Shown here: positions 48,947 to 57,605 of the stretch, in pieces
Layout: the number at the start of each line of letters is the position of its first letter
How positions within the stretch are numbered: the first letter of the stretch is position 1
DNA from: Neisseria mucosa
GTDB lineage: Bacteria > Pseudomonadota > Gammaproteobacteria > Burkholderiales > Neisseriaceae
Length of the DNA stretch: 64,000 bases
Direction of reading: 5' to 3'
NCBI RefSeq assembly: GCF_013267835.1
Contig: NZ_CP053939.1
Location: 1,736,001 to 1,800,000 of the forward strand
Notes under the pieces: generated by a model
The model's input: the letters and a program-made list of their open reading frames with translations, nothing else
The model's database searches: none
What the model was told of the DNA's origin: nothing
Program-made: the position numbers and the translations under genes

Positions 48947-49661
48947 GAATGTTCTTTCTTGGTGGCGCAATTTGAAACGGCTCAATGCGCGACGTTGCGT
49001 ATTATGCCACGATTCCGTTTCAGACGGCCTTTGCCGAGGCTGCGCAAACGATTTGACGGAATATTTTATCGACGCGGCACAAAGCTGTCCTTTGTGTTTC
49101 CGCCATGTCACGGGCGGGGCGGTATGCGGCGGTTGTCAGAAAAAGCCGCCCGCATTTGATAGAATGTGGGCCTCGCTGTATTACGAACCGCCCGTCAGCA
49201 GCATGATACGCGAGCTGAAACACTTGGCCGACTTGGGCATGAGCCGTCCGTTGGCGGATTTGATGTGCCAAAACGCACCCGGCTGGCTGGCGGCGGAACA
49301 CTTCGATTTCGTCCTGCCCATGCCTTTGAGCAAAGAGCGGCGGCTCAAGCGCGGATTCAACCAAAGCGAGGCGTTGACGGATATTTTGGCAAAACGCTAC
49401 GGCTGGACGCTGCTGCCGCGCCACGCAGTTTTCAGACGGCATGGCGAGCCGCAAAGTACGCTGAAAAGCGACGAACGTCGGCGAAATATCAAGAATGCAT
49501 TTAAAATCAAAGCCGAATTGCCGAAGGCGTGTAATATTCTGTTAATTGACGATGTCTTCACCACCGGCTCGACTTTGGACGAATTGGCGAAAACGCTGAA
49601 AAAATCAGGCGCAGGTAAGATTTTTTGCTGGAGTTTGGCGCGTCCGCCAATGAAAAAATAG
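48945..49661 (+). CDS. comF: ComF-family competence phosphoribosyltransferase-like protein
   Basis: The 238-residue protein (from ATG 48945, GGAG upstream) has an N-terminal zinc ribbon with [21 protein letters not shown] and CGGC. A PRTase-like domain follows: [23 protein letters not shown], and the PRPP loop [21 protein letters not shown]. ComF is needed for transformation, acting on DNA once inside. It contains one AG-DUS (about 49018) and one AT-type DUS (49431-49442). Divergent from bioH with overlapping starts. Confidence 0.92.
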   Translation: MNVLSWWRNLKRLNARRCVLCHDSVSDGLCRGCANDLTEYFIDAAQSCPLCFRHVTGGAVCGGCQKKPPAFDRMWASLYYEPPVSSMIRELKHLADLGMSRPLADLMCQNAPGWLAAEHFDFVLPMPLSKERRLKRGFNQSEALTDILAKRYGWTLLPRHAVFRRHGEPQSTLKSDERRRNIKNAFKIKAELPKACNILLIDDVFTTGSTLDELAKTLKKSGAGKIFCWSLARPPMKK

Positions 49662-49725
49662 CTTAAAGTTTTTGACACCCATGGAACATTTCGGCATTAT
49701 GCCACTCTATAAGTGATTGATTTAT

Positions 49726-50190
49726 ATGTTTACCATAGTTTTGTACCAACCCGAAATCCCGCCTAATACGGGCAATATCATCCGCCTGTGCGCCAATACC
49801 GGTGCAGATTTGCACTTGGTCAAGCCGCTTGGTTTCCCTCTGGATTCGTCCAAAATGAAACGCGCGGGTTTGGATTATCACGAGTTTGCCAAACTGACGG
49901 TACATGAGAATTTCGAAGACTGCCTCAAGGCACTCGAAGGCCGCCGCATTTTCGCGCTGACCACCAAAGGCTCTACCCGCCCCGACGAAGTTTCCTTCCG
50001 CGAAGGCGACGTGTTGCTGTTTGGTCCCGAAACGCGCGGCCTGCCTGCCGAAATTCTCGACAGCCTGCCTGCCGGACAAAAAATCCGCCTGCCGATGATG
50101 CCCGGCAGCAGGAGCATGAATCTTTCCAATACTGTCGCCGTGATTTTATTTGAAGCATGGCGGCAAAACGGTTTTGTCGGCGGCGTATAA
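49726..50190 (+). CDS. trmL: tRNA (cytidine/uridine-34-2'-O)-methyltransferase TrmL
   Basis: SPOUT-class methyltransferase that methylates the wobble ribose of tRNA-Leu isoacceptors. From ATG 49726 the protein has 154 residues: [50 protein letters not shown] and [28 protein letters not shown], the last being the knotted SAM site. The frame can extend to a TTG at 49717. Length equals E. coli TrmL (about 157). Confidence 0.95.
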   Translation: MFTIVLYQPEIPPNTGNIIRLCANTGADLHLVKPLGFPLDSSKMKRAGLDYHEFAKLTVHENFEDCLKALEGRRIFALTTKGSTRPDEVSFREGDVLLFGPETRGLPAEILDSLPAGQKIRLPMMPGSRSMNLSNTVAVILFEAWRQNGFVGGV

Positions 50191-50241
50191 CAACAGGCCG
50201 TCTGAAACCGCTGCGTTATCAACTCAAGAACGGAACCCGTT

Positions 50242-50961
50242 TTGACTTTTACCAAAAAAACCCTCCTTTCCTTAGCCGCCGCCACCATCGGCGTCCTTTC
50301 CATCAATGCCGCCGTTGCCGACAGCGTGGTCCGAGTCGAAAAACTGCATCCTTCTGCCAACCGCAGTTATAAAGTTGCCGGCAAACGCTACACGTCGCTG
50401 ACTCAAGTTTCCTCTTTCAGCCAAACCGGCAAAGCCTCATGGTACGGCAACCAATTCCACGGCCGTAAAACTTCCAGCGGCGAGCGTTACAATATGAACG
50501 CCCTCTCCGCCGCCCACAAAACCCTCCCTATTCCCAGCTACGCACGCGTGACCAATATGCAAAACGGCAAAAGCGTCATCGTCCGTGTCAACGACCGCGG
50601 CCCTTTCCACGGCAACCGCGTCATCGATGTTTCCCGCGCCGCCGCCCAACAATTGGGTTTCATCAACCAAGGCACGGCCAACGTTAAAGTTGAACAAATC
50701 ATCCCCGGCCAAACCGCCGCTCAAACCATTGTTTCCCCAAACAACAAAGAATTTTTTGTTGATTTGAAATCCTTCGGTACCCAACGCGAAGCGCAGGCTT
50801 ATCTGAACCAAGCCGCACAAAGCCTGCCGTCAGACAGCAAAGTCATGCTGGAAAAACGCAACTACGAATACGTTGTCAAAATGGGTCCGTTCAGCAGCCA
50901 AGAACGTGCCGCCGAAGCAGGCGAACGTGCCCGTCATCTGAATCTGGCATCCGCCATCTGA
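50242..50961 (+). CDS. rlpA: RlpA-like septal lytic transglycosylase with SPOR domain
   Basis: The 239-residue exported protein appears to start at TTG 50242 (MTFTKKTLLSLAAATIGVLS signal peptide, cut near AVA). The double-psi barrel domain (about 60-160) has GKASWYGNQFHGRKTSSGERYNMN and VRVNDRGPFHGNRVIDVSRAAA, with the catalytic Asp and His regions of RlpA. A C-terminal SPOR domain (about 165-239; FFVDLKSFGTQREAQAYL) targets denuded septal peptidoglycan. No lipobox is seen, unlike E. coli RlpA. The upstream GGAAC is a weak ribosome site; a single DUS lies at 50195. Confidence 0.9.
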   Translation: MTFTKKTLLSLAAATIGVLSINAAVADSVVRVEKLHPSANRSYKVAGKRYTSLTQVSSFSQTGKASWYGNQFHGRKTSSGERYNMNALSAAHKTLPIPSYARVTNMQNGKSVIVRVNDRGPFHGNRVIDVSRAAAQQLGFINQGTANVKVEQIIPGQTAAQTIVSPNNKEFFVDLKSFGTQREAQAYLNQAAQSLPSDSKVMLEKRNYEYVVKMGPFSSQERAAEAGERARHLNLASAI

Positions 50962-50998
50962 TTTCGTCCGCGTTAGCGCTGAAGTTTGATACAATACA

Positions 50999-51037
50999 AG
51001 GCCGTCTGAAACCCGATTGCAAGGTTTCAGACGGCCT
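50999..51037 (+). terminator. DUS hairpin after rlpA
   Basis: Inverted AG-DUS pair with T-run, 38 bases past the rlpA stop and 23 before ruvA. Confidence 0.75.
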
Positions 51038-51059
51038 TTTTTAATCACAGGGGAACACC

Positions 51060-51644
51060 ATGATCAGCAGGCTCACAGGCAAATTGATTGAGAAAAATCC
51101 GCCGCAGGTCGTTATCGACGTCAACGGCGTCGGTTATGAAGCCGACGTTTCCATGCAGACTTTCTACAACCTGCCTTCCGTTGGCGAAACCGTCCATCTC
51201 TACACCCAGCTTGTCATCCGCGAAGACGCGCATTTGCTGTTTGGTTTCGCCTCGGCCGAGGAACGCGCCACCTTCCGCCAACTGGTCAAAGTCAGCGGCA
51301 TCGGTGCCAAAACTGCATTGGGCATTTTGTCGGCCATGAATGCCGACGAGCTGGCGCAAGCCGTCGCCGAAGAAGACGTCAAACGCCTCTCCTCCGCCCC
51401 CGGCATCGGCAAAAAAACCGCCGAACGCATGGTGTTGGAACTGCGCGGCAAACTCATATCCCATACCGTTTCAGACGGCCTGTTTGCCCCTGATGCCGTT
51501 GCCGACAAAAGCCAAGACATCATCAACACCCTGCTTGCCCTCGGCTACAACGAGCGCGAAGCCAAAGCCGCCACCAAAGGCATTCCCAAAGGCACGGAAG
51601 TCGGCGAAGGCGTGCGCCTGGCCTTGAAAAACCTGCTCAAATAA
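51060..51644 (+). CDS. ruvA: Holliday junction branch migration protein RuvA
   Basis: RuvA binds four-way junctions as a tetramer and loads RuvB in recombinational repair and transformation. The 194-residue protein has the OB domain [30 protein letters not shown], two HhH motifs ([17 protein letters not shown] and [19 protein letters not shown]) and a C-terminal RuvB-contact domain. A coding DUS (51474-51485) spells VSDGLF. AGGGGAAC precedes the ATG. Downstream small lipoprotein genes start 13 bases after the stop. Confidence 0.97.
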   Translation: MISRLTGKLIEKNPPQVVIDVNGVGYEADVSMQTFYNLPSVGETVHLYTQLVIREDAHLLFGFASAEERATFRQLVKVSGIGAKTALGILSAMNADELAQAVAEEDVKRLSSAPGIGKKTAERMVLELRGKLISHTVSDGLFAPDAVADKSQDIINTLLALGYNEREAKAATKGIPKGTEVGEGVRLALKNLLK

Positions 51645-51657
51645 GGCCGGCTGAAAC

Positions 51658-51891
51658 ATGAAAACTGCCGTCCTGAGTGCCGCCTTGCTTCTAAGCGCGT
51701 GCGTCTATACCGAGACTCCGTACGGGCGAACCGCCGTCTTAGACCTGCCCGTCCACGCGCAAACCACCGTCAACAAAACCGTGACCATCAACGCCCCGCC
51801 CGGGACGACCGTCATCTATCAAGACAGCGAACCCGTCCACAATCACCCGGCCTATCCCGTTTATCCCCGCCGGGTTTATCGTTATCGATAA
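51658..51891 (+). CDS. Small lipoprotein (77 aa)
   Basis: Starts MKTAVLSAALLLSACVYTET (lipobox LSAC). The mature part TPYGRTAVLDLPVHAQTT ... GTTVIYQD shares the GRTAV and G-T-x-x-IYQD pattern with the lipoprotein at 37765; the C-terminus is Tyr/Pro/Arg-rich (YPVYPRRVYRYR). It follows ruvA closely, with a mutated DUS (GCCGGCTGAA) in the gap. Function unknown. Confidence 0.75.
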   Translation: MKTAVLSAALLLSACVYTETPYGRTAVLDLPVHAQTTVNKTVTINAPPGTTVIYQDSEPVHNHPAYPVYPRRVYRYR

Positions 51892-51945
51892 ACAACGCTG
51901 ACCGTTTGAAACCATATATTCAGACGGCCTGTTGAGAGACCAACC

Positions 51946-52656
51946 ATGAAATACATCCTTCCCCTGCTTTTACTCCTGAGCGCCTGCACACCGGACACCA
52001 AGACCACCACGGATGCCGCATCCGCCCCCAAAACACACGGCTTTGCACACCGCCTGACCGAAGGCGAAAAACTGCTGACCCAAGCCCTCATCAAACAAGA
52101 CCTCGCCGCCTACTTCAAACACGAAACCGGCGGCGCATTTGCCGAACAAGCCCCCTTATTCTCGGCCCAGCAACTTGCCGAACAGAAAAACATCCCCCAA
52201 AACGATGCCATCGGCGTTTACGGCAAAATCATCAAAACCCAAGGCCGCACCGCCTGGCTGCAAACCGACAAGCAAACCCTCAAACTTGATTTGGCCGAAC
52301 CGCTGCAAGAAGCGCAAGGCGAAGTTACCCTTGTCTGCCAACATGAAAACACCGCATTCCAAGACTGCCAAACAGAAGAAAACTTCGCCCGACGCTTTAC
52401 CGAACAAATCTTCTCGGCGGTCGAGTCCGGACGCGTATCCGCCCAAACAGACGCACCGGCCGAAGAAATCATGGCCGGCCGCCTCATCCCGTTTTTGAGT
52501 GCCGCCAGCGACTTTACCGGCAACTTCAAAGCCTGCGCTACCACCATGACCGAATACTGCACCAGCCGCCTGGCACGCGAAATGCCCGAATCCGCAGTCC
52601 GCAAAAAAGCACAGGAATTGGGTTTGACCGAAATAGCATTTAAAAAGAAAAAATAA
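51946..52656 (+). CDS. Hypothetical lipoprotein (236 aa)
   Basis: Not recognised. Signal MKYILPLLLLLSACTPDTKT has a lipobox LSAC. The middle (AIGVYGKIIKTQGRTAWLQTDKQTLKLDLA) has an OB-like strand pattern. Four cysteines (VCQHENTAFQDCQ, KACATTMTEYC) may form disulfides in the periplasm. The C-terminus is basic (IAFKKKK). Just upstream of rnpB. Confidence 0.75.
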   Translation: MKYILPLLLLLSACTPDTKTTTDAASAPKTHGFAHRLTEGEKLLTQALIKQDLAAYFKHETGGAFAEQAPLFSAQQLAEQKNIPQNDAIGVYGKIIKTQGRTAWLQTDKQTLKLDLAEPLQEAQGEVTLVCQHENTAFQDCQTEENFARRFTEQIFSAVESGRVSAQTDAPAEEIMAGRLIPFLSAASDFTGNFKACATTMTEYCTSRLAREMPESAVRKKAQELGLTEIAFKKKK

Positions 52657-52669
52657 ATATTTAGGCCGT

Positions 52670-52697
52670 CTGAACCCTATGGCGGCTGTGTTATAAT
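52670..52697 (+). promoter_or_regulatory. rnpB promoter overlapping a DUS
   Basis: A perfect -10 TATAAT at 52692-52697 lies 10 bases before the rnpB 5' end. With a 16-17 base spacer the -35 falls on CTGAAC, the end of the DUS GGCCGTCTGAACC, a poor match to TTGACA. Confidence 0.65.
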
Positions 52698-52707
52698 CCG
52701 CACCTCA

Positions 52708-53070
52708 TACAGGTCGGACAGACAGTCGCCGCGTATCGCGTAAGGCATACGGGGAGGAAAGTCCGGGCTCCACAGAGCAGAATGCCGGCTAACGGCCGGG
52801 CGCGGCAACGCGACGGAAAGTGGAACAGAAAGCAATACCGCCGATGATTGCCTTCGGGCAAAACAGGTAAGGGTGAAAAGGTGCGGTAAGAGCGCACCGT
52901 GCATTTGGTAACAAAGCGCAGCAGGCTAAACCCCATTCGGAGCAAGACCAAACAGAACGCGATGACGCTGCTCGCCGAGCGTTCGGGTAGGTTGCTTGAG
53001 CACACCAGCAATGATGTGCCTAGAGGAATGACTGTCCGCGACAGAACCCGGCTTACCGTCCGAGCTGTAT
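52708..53070 (+). ncRNA. rnpB: RNase P RNA
   Basis: About 363 bases of bacterial type A RNase P RNA, the catalytic subunit that trims tRNA 5' leaders. Conserved GAGGAAAGTCCGGGCTCC (P4 region), ACAGAAAGCAATACCGC-type segment and CCGGCTTACCG near the 3' end are present. The 5' TACAGGTCGGAC and 3' GTCCGAGCTGTA pair to form P1 with one mismatch, which fixes the ends within a few bases. Confidence 0.94.
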
Positions 53071-53081
53071 GTCCCCATACC

Positions 53082-53112
53082 GCGGCAGGTTTTTAAAACC
53101 TGCCGCATTTTT
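53082..53112 (+). terminator. Intrinsic terminator of rnpB
   Basis: Twelve-base stem GCGGCAGGTTTT / AAAACCTGCCGC followed by ATTTTT, directly after the RNase P RNA. Confidence 0.9.
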
Positions 53113-53123
53113 ACGAAATAAAA

Positions 53124-53161
53124 AGGCCGTCTGAAACCTGAATCTTGGTTTCAGACGGCCT
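53124..53161. terminator. DUS hairpin between rnpB and mltA
   Basis: Inverted AG-DUS pair with A-run before and T-run after; 17 bases past the mltA stop and so a likely mltA terminator. Confidence 0.8.
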
Positions 53162-53177
53162 TTTTTTAAACCGCTGT

Positions 53178-54500
53178 TTATGGACGGTATTCCGGTTTCA
53201 TGCCGTTGGGCAAAAGCTGCCATACATAGCCGGTGGTTTTCATTTTGCCGGCCACTTCGCCTGCTTCGTCGCCATAACCCCAGAAATAATCCACACGGAC
53301 CGCGCCTTTGATCGCGCTGCCGGTATCTTGCGCCATAATCAGACGGTTGAGGGCTTTTTTGGTGATCGGATGGGCAGTGGCGACAAATAACGGTGCGCCA
53401 AGCGTGATGTAGTGGCGGTCGATGGCACCGGCGTATTCGCCCATCAACGGCGTACCCAATGCGCCCACCGGGCCGGAATCGCCGCTGCCGGTCAGCTCGC
53501 GGAAGAAAACGTAGCTTGGGTTTTGCCCCAAAACTTCGGCAAGGCGGCCGGGGTTTTGCTTCATATAGGCCTTGATGCCCTGCATGCTGGTCTGACCCAG
53601 CGGCAGATAGCCTTTGTCCGCCATATAGCGGCCGATGGAAACATACGGATGTTCGTTTTTATCGGCAAATCCGACGCGGATGTATTTGCCGGATGGTGTT
53701 TTCAGACGGCCTGAACCTTGAATGTGCATAAAGAAAAGTTCGACCGGATCATCTGCGTAACCCAAAATCGGCGCTTTGCCGTTAAGTGCGCCGCCGTTGA
53801 TTTGGCTGCGGGTGTAGTAAGGGACAAAACGGCTGCCTTCAAAACGGCCTTTCAGCGCAGTGCTGCGTGCTGTAATCGGGAATCTGGACAAATCGGCCGT
53901 GTATGTGCCGCTATTGTCGATGACGCCGCTGTTTTGGCCGGTTTGGCGGATGCGGACGGTGGCTTTACTGCCTCTCAAGTTTGCAGCCAACGGAACGGAA
54001 ACAAAATCGTTCGGAATGCCGTAAATAGGGAAACGGGATTGGCTTGTGGGCTTGTCGTCGCCGTGCAGGACCGGTTCGTAATAGCCGGTAATGGTGCCGG
54101 CAGGATTGCCGCCATTGTCAACGCGCCATGCGGTGAAATAGCGCTCGAAAAAGTGCTTGGCTTGGAAATGGTGCGCCGGCGTTTGCATGGCTTGGATACA
54201 AACGTCCTGCCAGCCTTGGCGGTTTTTGAGTTTTTCACAGCCTAAGCGGAAAGATTGCAGGCTTTTGGTAAAGTGTTGGAGGTCCCAGTGCGGCAATTCG
54301 TTGTAGGAAACTACGGTGTAGTTTGCTCCTCCCCCGCTCACTGTCGTCCCGACGGGATCGGGCGTACCGGTGGGGCGGTCGGGGCCTTTGATAATGCTGG
54401 TGTCGGTTTCGGGAAGGTTTTTAATGCTTTTGCTCGGACAGGCGGCAAGAATGGCCACGGCAATGCTGACGAGCGTGATGCGGTACAAATGTTTTTTCAT
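53178..54500 (-). CDS. mltA: Membrane-bound lytic murein transglycosylase A (GNA33-type lipoprotein)
   Basis: The 440-residue outer-membrane lipoprotein cleaves glycan strands to 1,6-anhydromuramyl products. Signal MKKHLYRITLVSIAVAILAAC has a lipobox. MltA domain: TAWRVDNGGNPAGTITGYYEPVLHG, YGIPNDFV, FMHIQGSGRL, and the catalytic Asp of the 3D domain in AQDTGSAIKGAVRVDYFWGYGDEAGEVAGKM. I chose ATG 54500 on the signal peptide, as the ribosome site is weak. A coding DUS lies at about 53699. Homologue of meningococcal GNA33. Confidence 0.94.
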   Translation of the reverse strand: MKKHLYRITLVSIAVAILAACPSKSIKNLPETDTSIIKGPDRPTGTPDPVGTTVSGGGANYTVVSYNELPHWDLQHFTKSLQSFRLGCEKLKNRQGWQDVCIQAMQTPAHHFQAKHFFERYFTAWRVDNGGNPAGTITGYYEPVLHGDDKPTSQSRFPIYGIPNDFVSVPLAANLRGSKATVRIRQTGQNSGVIDNSGTYTADLSRFPITARSTALKGRFEGSRFVPYYTRSQINGGALNGKAPILGYADDPVELFFMHIQGSGRLKTPSGKYIRVGFADKNEHPYVSIGRYMADKGYLPLGQTSMQGIKAYMKQNPGRLAEVLGQNPSYVFFRELTGSGDSGPVGALGTPLMGEYAGAIDRHYITLGAPLFVATAHPITKKALNRLIMAQDTGSAIKGAVRVDYFWGYGDEAGEVAGKMKTTGYVWQLLPNGMKPEYRP

Positions 54501-54520
54501 GGAATCAATAGCGTGTCGAA

Positions 54521-54552
54521 AGGCCGTCTGAAAGCGATTTTTCAGACGGCCT
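54521..54552. terminator. DUS pair between the RDD gene and mltA
   Basis: Inverted AG-DUS pair with an 8-base loop, 38 bases past the RDD-protein stop and just upstream of mltA. Confidence 0.65.
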
Positions 54553-54589
54553 ATGTTGGAAAGTGCTGATTTTAACACAAAAAAGCGAT

Positions 54590-55162
54590 TTATCGGCGCG
54601 GCGGCAGTTGGACGACAACCGTATCGGCCAGCATATCGTAGAGCGTGCGGCGGTCGCGTTTGACGGAGAAGAGCATGATGAAGTTGATGAAGGCTATAAG
54701 CAGAGAAATCAGGTTTCCACCCGTGTCACTTATTGCCAACGATACAATAGTTACCACAACACCAACAGCAAGCGCCCAAACAACTTCGCGGATTAAAACC
54801 GTTCCTTCAAAACCTGGATTATTCCCGTCACTTTTTAACACGCGTATGCCCATAATTTTTTTACCTAAAGACTGACCGTCCCGGCTCATGTAATACAGTT
54901 GGAAGATACCGAAAACCAAATAAACAGCCAAAGAAATAAAAAATGTTATGGCAAAATATTCAGGGGTATTAAAAAGAGAAGATTCCGAAACTAATTCTTT
55001 GCTTTCATCTAAAGTGAAAACTACCATCACAATGAATGGCAACCATATCAAAAAAGTAAACAGATTATTCAACAAATATGCCGCAACCCTCGCCCCCGGC
55101 GAAGCAATATGGACATCTACTATTTCTGTTCGAGGCAAATCCGACAAATTGATTTCGCTCAT
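54590..55162 (-). CDS. RDD-family membrane protein
   Basis: The 190-residue membrane protein has the RDD pattern at the start (IASPGARVAAYLLNNLF; the usual Arg-Asp-Asp reads R..A.N here) and the second conserved block DGQSLGKKIMGIRVLKSDG. It ends FSVKRDRRTLYDMLADTVVV. Four or so helices. Some RDD proteins act as Na+(Li+)/H+ antiporters or transport accessories, but the role here is unknown. AGAGGAAG precedes the ATG. Confidence 0.85.
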   Translation of the reverse strand: MSEINLSDLPRTEIVDVHIASPGARVAAYLLNNLFTFLIWLPFIVMVVFTLDESKELVSESSLFNTPEYFAITFFISLAVYLVFGIFQLYYMSRDGQSLGKKIMGIRVLKSDGNNPGFEGTVLIREVVWALAVGVVVTIVSLAISDTGGNLISLLIAFINFIMLFSVKRDRRTLYDMLADTVVVQLPPRR

Positions 55163-55298
55163 TTAATCTTCCTCTGTACCATTAATGAAATGCAATTTCA
55201 TTGCCATCTTAACCTATTTTCCCATCATTCTAAAAATTTTCGATAAAAACCTTTACATTTTCCGCAGACGGCGTTAAAACGTTTGTTTTCCCCTTTTT

Positions 55299-55368
55299 TA
55301 TAGTGGGTTAACAAAAATCTGAACAAAGCGGCAGGCGATGCCGTTCCGATTTTTGTTAATGCACTATA
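55299..55368. repeat. Short Correia-like miniature element
   Basis: Left end TATAGTGGGTTAACAAAAAT and right end TTTTTGTTAATGCACTATA form an imperfect inverted repeat matching Correia element ends (consensus TATAGTGGATTAACAAAAAT). Total length is only 70 bases, shorter than the usual 105-156, with a GC-rich centre (GCGGCAGGCGATGCC). It ends 34 bases before asd and may affect its transcript by RNase III cleavage or by promoter activity. Confidence 0.8.
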
Positions 55369-55402
55369 AACTTATCTGGATTTTCTTTGTAAGGAGTAAC
55401 AC

Positions 55403-56518
55403 ATGAAAGTAGGTTTCATCGGCTGGCGCGGTATGGTCGGCTCTGTTTTGATGCAGCGTATGAAAGAAGAAAACGACTTCGCCCACATTCCCGAAGCGTT
55501 TTTCTTTACCACTTCCAACGTCGGCGGCGCTGCCCCTGATTTCGGTCAGGCGGCCAAAACATTGTTGGATGCCAACGATGTTGCCGAATTGGCAAAAATG
55601 GACATTATCGTTACCTGCCAAGGCGGCGATTACACCAAATCCGTGTTTCAACCCCTGCGCGACAGCGGCTGGAACGGCTACTGGGTTGATGCGGCTTCTT
55701 CCCTGCGCATGAAAGACGACGCGATTATCGTCCTCGACCCGGTCAACCGCAACGTCATCGACAACGGCCTCGAAAACGGCGTGAAAAACTACATCGGCGG
55801 CAACTGTACCGTTTCCCTGATGCTGATGGCTTTGGGCGGCCTGTTCCAAAACGATTTGGTCGAATGGGCAACCAGCATGACCTACCAAGCCGCTTCCGGC
55901 GCGGGTGCGAAAAACATGCGCGAACTCATCAGCGGTATGGGCGCGATTCACGCCCAAGTAGCGGACGAGCTTGCCGATCCTTCCAGTGCGATTCTCGACA
56001 TCGACCGCAAAGTGTCCGATTTCCTGCGCAGCGAAGACTATCCGAAAGCCAACTTCGGCGTACCGCTCGCCGGCAGCCTGATTCCGTGGATTGACGTGGA
56101 TTTGGGCAACGGCCAGTCCAAAGAAGAATGGAAAGGCGGCGTGGAAACCAACAAAATCCTCGGCCGCAACGACAATCCGACCGTAATCGACGGCTTGTGC
56201 GTGCGCATCGGCTCTATGCGCTGCCACAGCCAAGCCATTACCCTGAAGCTGAAAAAAGACCTGCCTGTTTCTGAAATCGAAGCCATCTTGGCAGGTGCAA
56301 ACGACTGGGTGAAAGTCATCCCCAACGAAAAAGAAGCCAGCATCCACGAGCTGACGCCTGCTAAAGTTACCGGCACGCTGTCTGTTCCTGTCGGCCGTAT
56401 CCGCAAACTGGAAATGGGTGGCGAATACATCAGCGCGTTCACTGTCGGCGACCAACTCTTGTGGGGCGCTGCCGAGCCGTTGCGCCGCGTATTGCGCATT
56501 ATCTTGGGCAGCCTGTAA
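55403..56518 (+). CDS. asd: Aspartate-semialdehyde dehydrogenase
   Basis: Reduces aspartyl phosphate to aspartate semialdehyde for lysine/DAP, threonine and methionine. The 371-residue protein starts [20 protein letters not shown] (Rossmann GxxGxVG). It has the catalytic Cys in [20 protein letters not shown], and SYQAASG-type [16 protein letters not shown], plus [19 protein letters not shown] with the substrate Arg/His. Length matches the gram-negative form (about 370). AAGGAGTAAC precedes the ATG; a Correia-like element lies just upstream. Confidence 0.97.
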   Translation: MKVGFIGWRGMVGSVLMQRMKEENDFAHIPEAFFFTTSNVGGAAPDFGQAAKTLLDANDVAELAKMDIIVTCQGGDYTKSVFQPLRDSGWNGYWVDAASSLRMKDDAIIVLDPVNRNVIDNGLENGVKNYIGGNCTVSLMLMALGGLFQNDLVEWATSMTYQAASGAGAKNMRELISGMGAIHAQVADELADPSSAILDIDRKVSDFLRSEDYPKANFGVPLAGSLIPWIDVDLGNGQSKEEWKGGVETNKILGRNDNPTVIDGLCVRIGSMRCHSQAITLKLKKDLPVSEIEAILAGANDWVKVIPNEKEASIHELTPAKVTGTLSVPVGRIRKLEMGGEYISAFTVGDQLLWGAAEPLRRVLRIILGSL

Positions 56519-56575
56519 TTGAGGTTGGCATGAAAAAAGCAACAATTTGAGCCGTTGCTTTTCTGGATAATAACA

Positions 56576-56602
56576 AGGCCGTCTGAACCTTTCAGACGGC
56601 CT
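56576..56602. terminator. DUS hairpin between convergent asd and the fHbp-like gene
   Basis: Inverted AG-DUS pair with a 3-base loop and T-run; six bases before the fHbp-like stop. Confidence 0.8.
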
Positions 56603-56607
56603 TTTTC

Positions 56608-57405
56608 CTATTCTTTCTTACCGGCCAAACCGATTTCTTTGGTGGAATCGCCAATTTTGATTTGCGCCTTACCGGCAATTTCTTCAGCCTGCGGACCGAA
56701 GAGTTTCAAATCGTAACGGCCGTTTTCGACACCGTTCAAACTGGTTTTACCGCTGATGGCGGCTTTGCCGTTGTTATTGGCAATGCCTGCGGCAAGCAGG
56801 TTGACATTATTGTGGGAAGCCATGCTGCTGATGTTGCCGTAACCTTGTTTTTTATCGAAATCGACGGTGTATTTCAGACGGCCGCTGCGGTCGTCGCCGT
56901 TAAACGCGATACCCGAATACTGATAGCTGCCTTGTTTGGGCAAATTGCTATACGCTGTTTCATCGCCTTGGACTTCGCCGACGGTAAATGTGTATGTATC
57001 GAGGTTTTGCAGCTTGCCTGCGTCATCGGCTTTTTGTTTGGCGTAACGCGCGGCAACAGAGGAATAATTTTGTTTATACACTTGGAAGTCGCCTGTTTCC
57101 AAAGTGATGACTTGGCCGTTTACCTTGATTTTTTGGGCGTAGTCGTAAGAGGATACTTTATCGGTTTTCAAAAAGCCGGTATCGAGTTTGTCACCTTTTT
57201 GCAGGGTTTGCGTTTTACCGTTGGCTGTCAGGTCCAACGTACCGTTTTCAGGGACGGATTCGTTCAATTCAACGGACAACACGCCTTTCGGATGCGGATT
57301 GAGCGGCTCGGTAACGGCATTTGACAAGCCGCTTGTTGCGCCGCCGCAGGCAGCCAACATCAAAGACAGGGAAGCCGTCAAAGCAGAAATGCGGAGGGTT
57401 CTCAT
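56608..57405 (-). CDS. fhbp: Factor H binding protein homologue (surface lipoprotein)
   Basis: The 265-residue lipoprotein has signal MRTLRISALTASLSLMLAAC (lipobox LAAC, then GGATSG). The body matches meningococcal fHbp block by block from memory: TEPLNPHPKGVLSVELNESV, DKLDTGFLKTDKVSSYDY, IKVNGQVITLETGDFQVYKQ, QYSGIAFNGDDRSGRLKYTVDF, KQGYGNIS, VENGRYDLKLFGPQAEEIAG and the end IGLAGKKE. Two beta-barrel domains are expected. In pathogens fHbp recruits human complement factor H; binding here cannot be judged from sequence. The locus (asd / folA) differs from the meningococcal one I recall. An FNR/Fur-like palindrome lies upstream. A coding DUS overlaps about 56872. Confidence 0.85.
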   Translation of the reverse strand: MRTLRISALTASLSLMLAACGGATSGLSNAVTEPLNPHPKGVLSVELNESVPENGTLDLTANGKTQTLQKGDKLDTGFLKTDKVSSYDYAQKIKVNGQVITLETGDFQVYKQNYSSVAARYAKQKADDAGKLQNLDTYTFTVGEVQGDETAYSNLPKQGSYQYSGIAFNGDDRSGRLKYTVDFDKKQGYGNISSMASHNNVNLLAAGIANNNGKAAISGKTSLNGVENGRYDLKLFGPQAEEIAGKAQIKIGDSTKEIGLAGKKE

Positions 57406-57433
57406 CATTTTTTCCTTTCCTTTTTATTTGGTA

Positions 57434-57445
57434 TGATATTTATCA
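57434..57445 (-). promoter_or_regulatory. FNR-like (or Fur-like) palindrome upstream of the fHbp homologue
   Basis: TGAT-ATTT-ATCA is the core of the FNR consensus TTGATNNNNATCAA, inside a longer palindrome TATGATA-TT-TATCATA (57432-57447), 27 bases before the start codon. The outer FNR bases do not match. Meningococcal fhbp is known to respond to oxygen through FNR. A Fur site is the alternative. Confidence 0.5.
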
Positions 57446-57605
57446 TATCCCTAAAAAAATGAACAATAAATGATTTTTGTCAAAATCAAGCATTTTGAAT
57501 ATTGATTTTATAAATATTGAAACATTTTTAAAATATCGGGTATTCAGTCTATTCAAAGTCCCCTCCGCTATAATCATTTTATTTTACAAACGGATTTTAT
57601 TTATC

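Noticed and set aside
51643..51655. GCCGGCTGAA after ruvA as a DUS
   Set aside because: One central base differs from the DUS core (GCCGTCTGAA) and it is unpaired; more likely a decayed site.
57477..57605. N-terminal extension of FolA
   Set aside because: AT-rich leader with no conserved residues; DHFR starts at MPKITLIAAYA in all families I know.
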